Below, in pieces: positions 19,683-30,252 of a stretch of DNA of 64,000 bases; within the stretch, counting starts at the first letter, position 1; the number at the start of each line of letters is the position of its first letter. The position numbers were made by a program, and so were the translations under genes. Source of the DNA: Prionace glauca (taxonomy: Eukaryota; Chordata; Chondrichthyes; Carcharhiniformes; Carcharhinidae); assembly GCA_037974335.1 (NCBI GenBank), contig CM075756.1, forward strand, positions 8,866,638-8,930,637, given 5' to 3'. Under the pieces are notes generated by a model. It was not told the origin of the DNA and did no database searches. It saw only the letters and a list, made by a program, of their open reading frames with translations.

Positions 19683-20345
19683 ATAGAACATAGAACATTA
19701 CAGCACAAACAGGCCCTTCGGCCCTCGAGTTGCGCCGATCGCATCAACCCCACCAATCTATAGACCTATCTATAACCCCCAATCCCATTAAACCCCATAT
19801 ACTCATCCAGAAGTCTTTTAAAAGACCCCAGCGAGTTCGCCTCCACCACCGACGACGGCAGCCGATTCCAATCACTCACTACCCTCTGAGTGAAAAACTT
19901 ACCCCTAACATCACCTCTGTACTTCCCTCCCCGCACCTTAAATCTGTGTCCTCTCGTAGCGACCATTTCAACCCGGGGAAATAGCCTCTGAGAGTCCACC
20001 CTATCTATTCCTCTCAACATTTTATAAACTTCTATCAGGTCGCCTCTCAACCTTCGCCTCTCCAGGGAAAAGAGTCCCAGCTCCCTCAACCTATCTTCAT
20101 AAGGCATGCCTCCCAGTCCAGGCAACATCCTTGTAAATCTCCTCTGCACCCTTTCAATAGCTTCTACGTCTTTCCTATAGTGAGGCGACCAGAACTGCGC
20201 ACAGTACTCCAAATGAGGCCTGACGAGGGTCCTGTAAAGTTGCAGCATTACCTCCCGACTCCTAAACTCAATCCCTCGATTAATGAAGGCCAGTACACCA
20301 TACGCCTTCTTGACCACCTCCTCCACCTGCGAGGCCGATTTAAGA
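19683..20345 (-). mobile_element. CR1-type LINE 3' end, open ORF2 C-terminus
   Basis: The - strand frame 19766-20350 is open over about 190 residues: EVVKKAYGVLAFINRGIEF, LQLYRTLVRPHLEYCAQFWS, ERVQRRFTRMLPGLGGM, KYRGDVRGKFFTQRVVSDWN. The + strand begins with the reversed tail (CATAGAACATAGAACATTAC). Unit 3 lacks it here, so this is a recent insertion. Confidence 0.85.
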
Positions 20346-20655
20346 GTCAAGAGGTGGCACAGTGATTAACACTGCTGCCTCATAGCACCAGAGACCTGGG
20401 TTCAACTCACAGCTTCGGTCTCTGTCTGCGTGGAGACTGCACGTACTCCCCGTATCTGCATGGGTTTCCAGCAACTGCTCCGTTTTTGTTTCTCACAGTC
20501 CAAAGGATGTGCTGGTTAGTTGCATTGGCCGTGCTAAATTCTCGCTCAGTGTACCCAAACAGGTGCCAGAGTGTTGGACTACGGATTTTCACAGTAACTC
20601 CATTACAATGTTAATGTAAGTCTACTTGTGACACTAATAATAAACCTTAAATCTT
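20346..20655 (+). repeat. HE1-type SINE, A tail
   Basis: Head GAGGTGGCACAGTGATTAACACTGC follows the CR1 directly; A tail ends CACTAATAATAAACCTTAAAT. Body has several changes. Confidence 0.8.
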
Positions 20656-21057
20656 TAAACTTCCTGATGAATCTGTACTTCCACTTCCTCCCAACACCAG
20701 AGTTAATATTTCTTGTGGAACTGAGTGAATTCCAGTTTGTTTGTCCACTTGTTCTTTTTTAACCATTGGGTCCCAGTCCTCTTGAGATTAAAAGACATCT
20801 TTCCAATAATTACTAGATTAAATTTGCATTCGTTTCTCAAACTTGTGGAATATGTATTGATGAAAACTTACAGACTTTGTCTCTGTGGCTTCTCACCGTT
20901 TATAAATATCCTGTTCTATTGGACTGAGATCCAGAGTGGATGACCTCACACTCTGAGGTCGCTCAGTTTATCCACAAATTCTGCCAATGTTTCTGCTTCC
21001 ATCAACAGCATCACTAGCAATCGCAAAACCATCGCAAACCCGCCTCCCACCCGTTGG
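20656..21057. other. Unassigned single-copy-like sequence
   Basis: I recognise neither a gene nor a repeat family here, and no counterpart in the other units. Confidence 0.5.
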
Positions 21058-21364
21058 GATAATACAGTGAGAGAGTGGTTAGACACTGCTATCTCGTAGT
21101 GGTAGTGACCCGGGTTCGATTCCCAGCTTGGGTCACTGTCTGTGTAAAGCTTGCACGTTCTCTCCATGTCTACGTGGAGTCTCTCTGGGTGCTCCACTTT
21201 TCTCCCACAGTCTGAAAGATGTGCAGGCTAAGGAAATTGGCCATTCTAAATTTTCCCTTGAGGTACCCAAACAGCGCTGCGGTGTGGTGAACCAGGGGAT
21301 TTTCACAGTACCCGCATTGCAATGTGAATGTAAGCCTACTTGTGACTAATAAATACACTTTACT
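21058..21364 (+). repeat. HE1-type SINE, A tail
   Basis: Diverged head (ACAGTGAGAGAGTGGTTAGACACTGC), box B GGGTTCGATTCC, A tail GCTGCGGTGTGGTGAACCAGGGG to AATAAATACACTTTAC. Confidence 0.85.
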
Positions 21365-21379
21365 TTTACTTTTTTGGCT

Positions 21380-21915
21380 CCGCCTCCATTTCCCGCCACC
21401 TCGGCAAAGCAGCCAGCATAATTAAGGACCCCACGCACCCCGGACATTCTCCCTTCGACCTCCTTCCTTTGGGAAAAAGATACAAAAGCCTGAGGTCAGG
21501 TACCATAGAACCATAGAACCCTACAGTGCAGAAACAGGCCCTTCGGCCCATCGAGTCTGCACCGAACACACTCCCACCCAGACCCTATCCCCATATCCCT
21601 ACACATTTTACCTGCTAATCCCTCTAACCTACACATCCCAGGACACTAAGGGGCAATTTTAGCATAGCCAATGAACCTAACCCGCACATCTTTGGTACTA
21701 ACCGACTCAAGAACAAATTCTCCCCTGCTGCCATCAGACTTTTGAAAGGACCTATCCCGCCTTAAGTTGATCTTTCGCTACACCCTAGCTATGACTGTAA
21801 CACTCTCTCCTTCTCTTCTCTATGACTCGAATGCTTTATCTGTGTAGCGCGCAAGAAATAATTCTTTTCACTGTATACTGATGCATGTGACAATAATAAA
21901 TCAAATCAAATCAAA
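21380..21915 (+). mobile_element. L2-like LINE 3' end, split by an HE1 SINE
   Basis: CACCTCGGCAAAGCAGCCAGC and TTGGGAAAAAGATACAAAAGCCTGAGG before, GACTCAAGAACAAATTC and the (CAAAT)n tail after, a - strand SINE fragment (21503-21695). The tail is well preserved. Confidence 0.75.
21503..21695 (-). repeat. HE1-type SINE, B tail, head missing
   Basis: Nearly identical to the first half of the 16765-17107 copy, ending at CGCACATCTTTGG. 5'-truncated insertion inside an L2-like LINE. Confidence 0.85.
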
Positions 21916-22065
21916 TACCAATCAGCGAGGACAAGGCTGAAAGGGAGGGCAGAGCAATGAAAGACCCACCGTTGGTTGTGACTGCTCCTGAAACACCCGT
22001 GCACAGCCATTAGATGTCTCACAGCTCTCATTCTCTAAGCAATGCCAATGATTATGCCAACGGGC

Positions 22066-22378
22066 GGCATGGTGGCATAGTGGTTAACACTACTGCCTCA
22101 CAGCGCCTGGGACTCAGATTCAATTCCAGTCACTGCTTGTGTGGAGTTTACACATTCTCCTCGTGCCTGAGAGGGTTTTCTCGGCTGCTCTAGTTTCCTC
22201 CCACAGTCCGAAGATGTGCATGTTAGAATGATTGGCCATGCTAAATTGACCCTAATGTCAAGGGGATTAGCAGGGTTAAGGTGTGAGGTTACAGGGGTGG
22301 GGCCTAGGTGGGATTGTGGTTAGCGCAGACTCGATGGGCCAAATAGCCTCCTTCTGCACTGTAGGGATTTGATGATTA
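22066..22378 (+). repeat. HE1-type SINE, B tail, abutting the V3 promoter
   Basis: Head GGCGGCATGGTGGCATAGTGGTTAACAC, B tail ending CTGCACTGTAGGGATTTGATGATTAC, immediately before the GATTGG box at 22381. The same arrangement is found before V6 and V10. Confidence 0.85.
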
Positions 22379-22380
22379 CT

Positions 22381-22458
22381 GATTGGTCCGACTGCAGAAA
22401 GAGGCGTGTCACACCTTTACCCTCGTCATATTTGCTCCAGTGATTTGAAGGGAGCCGG
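22381..22458 (+). promoter_or_regulatory. V3 promoter region
   Basis: GATTGG (22381-22386), GAGGCGTGTC (22401-22410) and CAGTGATTTGAAGGGAGCCGG starting at 22438, 107 bp before the first ATG. Confidence 0.6.
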
Positions 22459-22544
22459 TAAGACGGTGACAATAGATGTGAACCCCGACACCAACAGGGG
22501 AACACCTGGTGTCTTTGCCTGAGATTTTGCTCCCGATTGAACGG

Positions 22545-23561
22545 ATGGCCATGAGACTGCTGAACAGTGGAGCCGTGTGCCTGACGATCTTCCTTCATTG
22601 TCTGAGTGTGGAGAACAGCTCAGGTCAGCATCCGATTACACTCAACTCCGTTTCTTTACCTGGAGAGAGGCGCTGAGATAAATATAGAGGGGGGGGGGGG
22701 GGGGGGGTTGGTGGTGGTGGTGGTGAGAGGAGAGATAGTGAGAGAGAGGTGGGGGGGGGCAGAAATAATGAATGTGGATGTGAAAGCAGGATTTTCAGAG
22801 AAAGGCAGAGATAGGGATTGAAAGGTACATGGATAGAGAGAAAAAAAATGCGTTTCTCAGGCAGTGAAGCAGAGAATCAGACAAACTGAGGGGAAGGGAG
22901 AAAGTAAGACACATTAATAGAGACTAAGGAATTAAGAGTGAGAGAGTGAGAGATACAGGGGCAGAGGAAATGCAGACAGACAGAGGCAGATAAAGAAAGA
23001 GAAGAGGACCTTTTACATAATGAGTAAGATGATACAATAGAAACAGTAAAGGAAACATCGATAGAGGGGAAAAAAACTGTCGTAAGACAGGTTAAATAGC
23101 AGAGAGAGAAAAGGAGTGCACAGAAATATAGAGAGAAGGAGAAACATAGGCAGAGGGAGTCAGCAGAGGTGAGCAGTTAGAGAAAAGGGGAGATAGCGGG
23201 TAGGAAGCGCATCTATACAGGGAAAGAATTTATGATTATATTCTGAGTTTGAATCTCACTCCGTGTTTCACAGGCGACAGAAGCACTTTTGTGGAACAGG
23301 AGCCGATGTTTCTGACGGTGTCGGGGAGTGAGCCATTCCAGGTGAGCTGTAAGCTGAAGGATACGAGCTACAGCTATCTGTACTGGTACCGGCAGTATCC
23401 CGACTCGCAACCCGAAGCCCTGTTCTATTCTATCAGCGAGGGAGTGGTTACTCCGTACACCAAGGAGCCCTTTAAAGCCGAGAGGCCCAGCGAAACGCAC
23501 TTTCTGTTGAAGTCGGGCAATCTGTCACGTTCCGCCGTCTTTTACTGCGCCTGTAGTAAGG
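22545..23561 (+). CDS. V3: TCR beta-like V segment, CACSK family (lineage D)
   Basis: Leader exon 22545-22623 (79 nt; ATGGCCATGAGACTG, peptide MAMRLLNSGAVCLTIFLHCL..., donor GTCAGC) and V exon 23274-23561 (288 nt), joined in phase 1 to give ...SSGDRSTFVEQEP. The domain has VSCKL (first Cys), YLYWYRQYPDSQPEALFYS, FKAERPS and SRSAVFYCACSK. The leader intron is about 650 bp, purine-rich, with a poly-G run (22688-22712). The frame is open throughout and an RSS follows. It differs from the TRBV30-like segments in leader length, domain length and the germline CAC motif. The best guess is a second TRBV family; another TCR V class cannot be excluded from sequence alone. Confidence 0.85.
22624..23273 (+). 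repeat. Purine-rich leader intron of V3
   Basis: GA-rich low-complexity DNA (AGAGAGTGAGAGATACAGGGGCAG and similar) with G runs at 22688-22712 and 22750-22759. The equivalent introns of V6 and V10 keep the same words, so it is inherited rather than recently expanded. Confidence 0.8.
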
Positions 23562-23600
23562 CACAGCGCAGCAAAAGGCGAGGTGCATCGTACAAAAAGC
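23562..23600 (+). other. 23-RSS of V3
   Basis: Heptamer CACAGCG (one change), 23-bp spacer (CAGCAAAAGGCGAGGTGC...), nonamer ACAAAAAGC. Spacer unlike the TRBV30-like segments but shared with V6 and V10. Confidence 0.8.
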
Positions 23601-24299
23601 GGAGACCAGAAAGAGAGAGCAGACAGGCAAGTTAGACAAAAAAAGAGAGCGACAGGCAGATAAATGGAGAGAGAGGGATTGAAGAAGGGAGACAGAACAA
23701 TTCAGAGATGACAACACAGAGGTGAGAGACACAAAGAAAACTCGCACGAATAAGACGAAGAAAAGGGGAGCGACGCAGACAGAGAGAGAGCAAGGAAGTC
23801 AACTAGATATGTAGAAAGACAAAGCCTGGGAGATACAGAATTAGAAAGATGAGACAGTGAGATGGAGAGAGGGGGACGGGACAGTGAGTGAGACAGATTG
23901 AAAGACAGAGATGGAGTTACGGCGGTACAGTGGTTAGCACTAGTCCCTCACAACTAGTCCTGGCTCGGATCAATGTCTGTGTGGAGTTTGCACGTTCTCC
24001 CTGTGTCTGCGTGGGTTTCCTCCGGGTGCTCCGGTTTCCTGTCACAGTCCGAATGACGTGCTGGTGAGGATATTGCGCCGAACAGATGCCGGAGTGTGGT
24101 GACTAGGGAAATTTCACAGTAACTTCATTGACGTGTTAATGTCAGCCTTGCTTGTGACTAATAAATAAAGTGAAAATGCCGAGGATTTGGCCCCCACAGC
24201 TTGCTGTGCTAAAGAATGTCAAAGATTCATCGCACATTGTGATAAATTGTTTCTCAGATTTGTCTTAAATGAGCGCCCCCTTATTCAGCGACTCTCCCA
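23601..24299. repeat. Purine-rich tract followed by an HE1 SINE
   Basis: GA-rich DNA to about 23915, then an HE1 SINE with A tail (23916-24178: ACGGCGGTACAGTGGTTAGCAC to AATAAATAAAGTG). The last 120 bp are unassigned. Comparable DNA follows V10 (50000-50575). Confidence 0.75.
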
Positions 24300-24830
24300 A
24301 GAGAACACAAGAACTAGAAGTAGGAGGAGGCCACCAAGCCATTCCAGCCTGCCCCGCCATTCATGATCATGGCCAAAGTATGCTGGCCTCAGCTCCTTCT
24401 CTGTGCCATTCCCACACAGCCCTCTATGCATCAAGCTATCAAATATTTGTCCATCTCCACTTTAAATACTTCTAATGATTCTGCCTCCACCACCGTTTGT
24501 GGCAGAGAATTCCAGAGATTCACTACCCTCTGCGAGAAGAAATTTCTATGCTCATCACTTTTAAACGACTGTCCCAACTCTTGTCACCATGTCCCCGTGT
24601 TCAAGGCACTCCATCTCGTGAAAACATCTCACATCTCCCCTGTCAATCCTCTCAGGATATTGTATGTTTAAATATGGTCACCTTAAACTCTTGTAAACTC
24701 CAACGAATACACAGTCAGACTATTTATTCTCTCTTGATTAGACAACCCACTCATCGCAGGAATTAGTCAGGTGACTCTTCTTTGGACTGTCTCCAATGTT
24801 ACTATACCCTTTTTAGGCAAGTTTACCAGA
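24300..24830 (-). mobile_element. CR1-type LINE fragment
   Basis: + strand begins GAGAACACAAGAACTAGAAG and contains GCCTGCCCCGCCATTCATGATCATGGCC and CAGAGAATTCCAGAGATTCACTACCCTCTG, the reversed CR1 3' region. Diverged; no open frame. Confidence 0.7.
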
Positions 24831-25044
24831 GCTATATGCAACATTCCACTGTTGAAGAGTGCAATTATTCTCTAAACCTTTACTTTGTCTAACTCCCTGA
24901 GAATCTTCTATGTTTCATTGATATCACCTTTCATTCCCTCTGAACCCCAAGGAGTACGAAGCCAACCTGTTTAATATTTCCCCATACGACAGTCCCCCAG
25001 TACTCAGGATCATCCTAGAATCATATGATTCTATGATTCTAGAA

Positions 25045-25690
25045 TCATAGAAGATAGGAGGAGGATGAGGCCATTTGTCCCTTCGAGCGTGCTCCAGCAC
25101 TTATTACCTTCATGGCTGATCGAGCAACTCAATAGCTTAATCCTGCTTTTCCCCCCACCATCTTTTATCCCATTCGCCCCAAGTTCTATATCCAACCGCC
25201 TCTCGAATGTATCCATTTTTTGGCATCAAATACTTCCTGTGATAATGAATTACTGAAAAAATGTTTCCTCTCTTCCACCCTCATTGGTCTACCCTGAATT
25301 CTCAGGTTATGACCACTGGCTCTAGACTCCCCCACCAATGGCAACATCCTCCAGCCCTCTTCTACACTGTCTCCAATGATAATGTATCTTTCGTTAAATA
25401 AGGAGGCCAAAGCTATACACGGTATTCTAAATATGGCCTTACTGGTAGCTTGTACAATTGCAGGAACACTCCTTCAAATTAATAGTCCAGCGTTCTGAAG
25501 TAAAATCTAGCATTCAATGTGCCTTCCCTATTACTTTCCGTATCTGTATGCTTGCTCTCTGGGTTTCCTGAACAAGGATCCCCAAATCCCTTTCTACGAC
25601 AGCACGGCAGTCTCTCCCCATTTAATAATAATCCGCTTTCTCTTCTTTCACAATGAACAATTTTGCATTTTACCAGGTCTTTAACAGTTA
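25045..25690 (-). mobile_element. CR1-type LINE fragment (second CR1 family)
   Basis: Contains ATACTTCCTGTGATAATGAATT, GGTCTACCCTGAATTCTCAGG and GCGTTCTGAAGTAAAATCTAGC, as at 11196-11660. A palindromic AGAATCAT/ATGATTCT cluster at 25016-25050 marks its 3' end. Confidence 0.7.
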
Positions 25691-25825
25691 CCAGTAAGGA
25701 ACTGCCGGGTCGATATTGTTTGGGAAAAGCGGGGTGTGTATAGCGGGGTGTCTATAAATAAGAAACGGGAAACAGAATGGGGAAGAACTGTGGATTTTAT
25801 TATGTGCGCTTCCTTACAATACAGA

Positions 25826-25844
25826 CAGCAGGGGGCGCTCTGGG
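25826..25844 (+). promoter_or_regulatory. CTCF-core-like element
   Basis: CAGCAGGGGGCGCTCTGGG, the best match to the CTCF core in the window, followed by ACCGTGAAACACG. Same orientation as the V segments. Confidence 0.45.
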
Positions 25845-25974
25845 ACCGTGAAACACGCTAATGTCTGGCTGATGGTTCAATCGAATCAGCAACAGCACTG
25901 AAAGGCTACTTATGCAAACGGTCCTCATGTCAGTCCAATGCTATTCTGGCGAATCCACTTTGCATTCCCTCTAT

Positions 25975-26511
25975 GTAAGGATATTTCGGCTGTGGAGGGA
26001 GTGCAGAGGAGGTTTACTAAGCTGATGCCGGAGTTGAGGGGGTTGAGCTATGAGGAGAGGCTGAATAAATTAGGCTTGTACTCGTTAGAGTTTAGAAGAA
26101 TGAGGGGAGATCTCATTGAGACGTATAAGATGATGAATGGGATGGATAAGATAGAGGTGGAAAGACTCTTCCCGCTCAGAAAGGATAGTAGGACTAGGGG
26201 GTACAGCCTCAAGATAAAGTTGGGGGGGGGGGGGGAGGTTTAGAACGGAGTTGAGGAGGAACTTCTTCACTCAAAGGGTGGTGAATCTCTGGAATTCTCT
26301 GCCTGTTGAAGTGGTGGAGGCTACCTCGCTAAATATTTTTAAGACGCGGGTTGATGGGTTTTTGATAAGAGAGGGGATTAAGGGTTATGGGGAGAGGGCG
26401 GGAATGTGGAACTGAGCCAAGACAGATCAGCCATGATCTTATTGAATGGCGGGGCAGGCTCGAAGGGCTAGTTGGCCTACTCCTGCTCCTATTTCTTATG
26501 TTCTTATGTCT
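25975..26511 (+). mobile_element. CR1-type LINE 3' end, unit-2-specific insertion
   Basis: Encodes VEGVQRRFTKLMPELRGLSYEE and GDLIETYKMMNGMDKIEVER with only a poly-G slip, ending TTCTTATGTTCTTATG. It splits CCATG-TCTAAAACG, which is continuous at 38518-38530 in unit 3. Low divergence, so recent. Confidence 0.9.
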
Positions 26512-26794
26512 AAAACGTCCTCCCTGACATGATCTACCCAAAGCTGAAATAAATCTTCCAGATGGAGTCTACCTGCGGCTTTCAACAACTGTAGTGCCGC
26601 ACCCTCAGTGTTACATTCCAGCTCCACTTAAGCAAAGGCTCTCTTTCCATTATTCCTCTATGTTAATAACTGTTAATAACTAATTCCTTTGCAGCTCCGG
26701 GGTTCCTCGCTTCTCACCAGTTAGAAAACATTCTGGCCCTTCTTCCTTATGTTGAAAGTTGTGATCTTGGAATTGGCCAAGTGAAAATCGGGAC

Positions 26795-27108
26795 AGCTGG
26801 GTGGCACAGTGGTTAGCACTGCTGACTCATAGCGCCAGGGTCCCACGTTCAATTTGGCCCTCGGGATTCTGTCTGTGTGGAGCTTACACGTTCTTCCCGT
26901 GTCTCTGTGGATTTTCTCCGGGTGCTCCGGTTTCCTCCCACAGTCCAAAAATTTGCGGGTTGGATGCATTGGCTGTGTAAAATTAACCCTACTGTCAGGA
27001 AGATTAGCAGGGTAAATATGGGTTTGCTGGAATAACGTCTGGGATTGTGGTCGGTTCACACTCGATGGGCCAAACGGCCTCCTTCTCAACTATAGGGATT
27101 CTATGATA
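26795..27108 (+). repeat. HE1-type SINE, B tail
   Basis: Head GGTGGCACAGTGGTTAGCACTGCTGAC, B tail TGGGCCAAACGGCCTCCTTCTC to GATTCTATGATAAA. Position matches the SINEs before V1 and V7. Confidence 0.85.
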
Positions 27109-27193
27109 AACTGCAGCTGCTACTCCTTTGCTCACTCTCTTCCTCTGGCACGGGTCCCAAGAAACTTCCTGTTCTTATCAACTCCACTTACAA

Positions 27194-27278
27194 CCAATCA
27201 TTTGCATCAGCGAGGGAGGGCCGTGTGCGCACTTGCATCGTTTATTCGGCGCCTCAATCATCTAAAAGGAGACGGATT
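27194..27278 (+). promoter_or_regulatory. V4 promoter region
   Basis: CCAATC (27194-27199) and TCAATCATCTAAAAGGAG-CGGATT (27254-27278), 95 bp before the ATG. Confidence 0.6.
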
Positions 27279-27348
27279 CACACGCTCTAGAACAGTTCTT
27301 TGTTGTTTTCACTCATTCCCCTACTACAAGACAAGCTCAAAGTAAAGG

Positions 27349-27825
27349 ATGTATCTATTACTGAGTCTGCTGATTTTATTTCAATGTAAGTGATTTTTCG
27401 AGTGATACCTGTTTTGTTATCATCCGCCTTTACATATTTTCCTTCTTTCCAGTTCCCTTCTTACCCTCCCTCCTTCTCCGTAATAATGTTCTGTTCCTTG
27501 ATCTCTTCCTCTCCCGATTCCTTCTCTAGATGTCAACTCGAAGACAATCCATCAGACTCCCCCAGCTGTTTCCAAATATCTTGGAGAGAGAGTGGACTTG
27601 GAATGCACTGTGGAGGGAGCTAGTACTGGCGACATGTTCTGGTACAGACAATACCCGGGGAGGGGTCTACAGTTAATGTTTTATTCTACTGCTGCAACAA
27701 GTGTGAATCCGCAGGGGACGGTGGACAGTTTCTCTGCTGAGCGACCGAGTGGCTCCAAGTTCAACCTGAAATCCTCCAGCCTGCAGGTGAATCACTCGGC
27801 CGTGTATTATTGTGCCTGGAGTCTT
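27349..27825 (+). CDS. V4: TCR beta V segment, TRBV30-like (lineage A), intact
   Basis: Leader exon 27349-27385 (MYLLLSLLILFQ, donor GTAAGT), intron about 144 bp, V exon 27530-27825 (acceptor CTCTAG). The split codon makes TAT. The germline domain reads VNSKTIHQTPPAVSKYLG, first Cys in DLECTVEG, MFWYRQYPGRGLQLMFYS, VDSFSAERPSG and NHSAVYYCAWSL. These are the B, C, E and F strands of a V-type domain, which would form the antigen-contacting half of a TCR beta chain after joining to D and J. Open frame, normal splice sites, promoter boxes and RSS, so likely functional. Sister segments: V1 (dead) and V7. Confidence 0.9.
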
Positions 27826-27864
27826 CACAGTGACTCAGACAGATGGAACAGTTCAACAAAAAAC
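27826..27864 (+). other. 23-RSS of V4
   Basis: Perfect heptamer CACAGTG, 23-bp spacer, nonamer ACAAAAAAC. Confidence 0.9.
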
Positions 27865-28720
27865 CCAAAGCAGCAGGAAACAGCTGCGAATGGTAAAACT
27901 GAACACGTTCTGTCGCCGTTCATTTTACAGATAAAATGTTTTGGACAGACTAAGGTTGTAGATGTAGAGGCATCTGTTGGATACTTGACTATTTGTATGG
28001 TTCATAACAGAACTGAGAGATTACAACTAACAGGGCTGTGTTTCCTTTAGAAAATAGACGGCTCGACTGATGAAATTAATGCCTTTCAATGTCTTGAACC
28101 GTTCCATGGAAGATCATGCTCCCGTTGTGTGGGAGATGAGAACGGGAGACCACCAATAAAGAGAAGCAGTAATAACTCTGACAAGAAACTGATGAGGAAT
28201 ATAAATAAGAGAAATGATAAATAAGGGCCAGTAAGGGCGCACAGTGAGGGAGATTCCGCCTGAGTGAGACAGAGATCAATGAGCAGATCTGAGAATGTGT
28301 TGCAAAGCGACAACTCAGAGTATGGGGGAAAGAGGTTCTCTTTTGCTCTGTAACTTTCTCCGCCCTCAAAAGGTGGTCTTACCCTGCTGGAGGGGAAGGA
28401 GCTTCTTATCTGGTGAATATTTCGGCTACCCCGAAGAAGAGGGTGATAACAAAAACAACCCTGAAGTCATAATAAACTCCTATAAATAAAACAGAAAATG
28501 CTGGAAAAACTGAGCACATCTGGTAGCATCTGTGGAGAGAGAAAATGATGTCCATAAGACTCTTCATCGCTGTTAAAGAGAGGGAGAACTATGATGGATT
28601 AAAAAGTATATGAAGGGGCGGAGCATCTGGAACAGATCAGATTGTCAGTGATTGGTGAGTTGGGGGAGATTGCAACAAAGTTGAGTCGGACATGAGAGAG
28701 AGGAAGTGTAAATGATGGCA
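27865..28720. repeat. Lineage A downstream flank
   Basis: Counterpart of 14458-15310 and 39858-40760. A CTGTGGAGAGAGAAAATGATG repeat lies at 28490-28600. No gene. Confidence 0.65.
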
Positions 28721-28721
28721 C

Positions 28722-29100
28722 GATTTTGATTTGATTTGATTTATTATTGTCACATGTATTAGTATACAGTGAAAAGTATTGCTTTTTGCACACAATACGG
28801 GCAGAGCATGCTGTTCATAGAGTAGAAAACGAGAGGGTGCAGAATGTAGTGTTACAATCACAGCTAGGGTGGAGAGAAAGATCAACGTCATGCAAGGTAG
28901 GTCCATTCAAAAGTCTGGGCAGAGAAGGAGATGTTCTTGTGTCAGTTGGCAGATGATCTCAGACTTTTGTATTTCCTCCCCAGCGGAAGTGTGGAAGAGA
29001 AAACGTCCGAGTTGCGAGGGGTCCTTAACTATACTAGCTGTTTTGCTGAGGCAGCGGCAAGTGTAGACAGAGTCAATGGATGGGAGGCTGGTTTGCGTGA
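28722..29100 (-). mobile_element. L2-like LINE 3' end
   Basis: Starts with the reversed tail (GATTTGATTTGATTTATTATTG) and encodes NVAQSITQTSLPSIDSVYTC and RCLSKTASIVKDPS on the - strand. Sisters at 15312 and 40768. Confidence 0.75.
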
Positions 29101-29290
29101 TGGATTGGGCTACATTCCTCTGGGGAGTGCAGACAGAGTCGGGTTTGTGACACCACAAGTGGCTCAGATAAACAGGAGAGTATGTTGGAGGGAAGCACAA
29201 TAGTTATTGAAGACTTATTAGAGGAACAGCAGACGTAAATTAAGAGTGGTATGTGGCCTCCCTGGTGCGAGGGTAAAGTGTTAGGGACAA
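29101..29290. repeat. Unclassified repeat piece
   Basis: GGGGAGTGCAGACAGAGTCGGGTTTGTGAC...GTATGTTGGAGGGAAGCACAATAG matches 42585-42780. A longer version is present in unit 3. Confidence 0.55.
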
Positions 29291-29764
29291 ATAAGGTACT
29301 TTTAAGGGATTCATAGTTGTGATGGTAAATGTTAGTAATAAGGTACAGTTTTAAGTGCGCTTAATTCAATGTTTTTGTGCTTGGAAGAGTAAAACCTATT
29401 GTTTGATTGATGTTGGTCGAAAGTATTTGCACGCATGGAGATTGATTTCAATTTCAACTGTGATTCTATTGTGCTTAGACAGGGTTATAACATGAAGAAT
29501 TCCTAGTAGCAGCAGTCGTTGCTTAGCAACTGAAGGCCTTGTAAGGCATTTGCTTTGATTTAAAAAAATCATCGCTAATAGAATTCAGTCTTTACAGTGC
29601 AGAAGGAGATCATTCGGCCCATAGAGCCTGTACTGTCGACAATCCAACCAAAGCCATGTCCCCTGTTGCACCAAACTCTCTATTTCTGAAATTTACACAT
29701 CGACCCCTTGACTGACAAAGAAGTGGAATTGTACCCATCCTCCAGCCTCCATTTAAACATTGGA
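29291..29764. repeat. Lineage B upstream flank
   Basis: GTAAATGTTAGTAATAAGGTAC, GTAGCAGCAGTCGTTGCTTAGC and a decayed TTCGGCCCAT block. Copies are at 32990-33410 and 42790-43260. No gene. Confidence 0.75.
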
Positions 29765-29945
29765 TCGACCTGCTTGAGAGGAACAGGAAACACTCCACAG
29801 TGCAACACAATAGCCTGTGATACCGAATCATTGAACCCCTCTGTAGCCTCTACCGCTGGAACAGGATCAGCCCTCTATACCTGTTACACATTTACCCCGC
29901 ACTGCAGCGAGCCTGTGACACAGCGATGAAAGAAATCGTTCATAA
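29765..29945 (+). repeat. Degenerate minisatellite
   Basis: Loose CCTCT-GTAGCC / CTGTTACACA / GGAACAGGA units, as in 43280-43440. Confidence 0.55.
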
Positions 29946-30095
29946 CCTTTATCCGCTAACGCAGGAACTGGAGGAGGCTGGTCAGTAAAGTATCCGGAAA
30001 TAAAGTATCCGGATTGCGAATCCAGGTCCGTGTTGTTGCATTTCTGACGAGCAACTACGGAAGTGCAATGGGGAAATAACAACTGTGTCAATCCT

Positions 30096-30189
30096 GATTG
30101 GCTGTCTAGGAAAGGGGCGTGTCCAAAACCTCCTCAATCTCACCATGATGGTCAAGTCTCTCCCAGAGATTGGAAAAGAGCGGATTGGT
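30096..30189 (+). promoter_or_regulatory. V5 promoter region
   Basis: GATTGG (30096-30101), AGGGGCGTGTC (30113-30123), then CAGAGATTGGAAAAGAGCGGATT at 30164-30187, about 90 bp before the ATG. Confidence 0.6.
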
Positions 30190-30252
30190 TCCACACGGGA
30201 CTCTCTGCTTCTGAACCCGCTTCTTTCCTTATGAAGAGGAAATTTCAAGCGA

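Noticed and set aside
27826-28050. Open frames continuing past the V segments (for example to 28050) as coding sequence
   Set aside because: They read through the RSS, which is removed on joining; germline coding ends at the heptamer.
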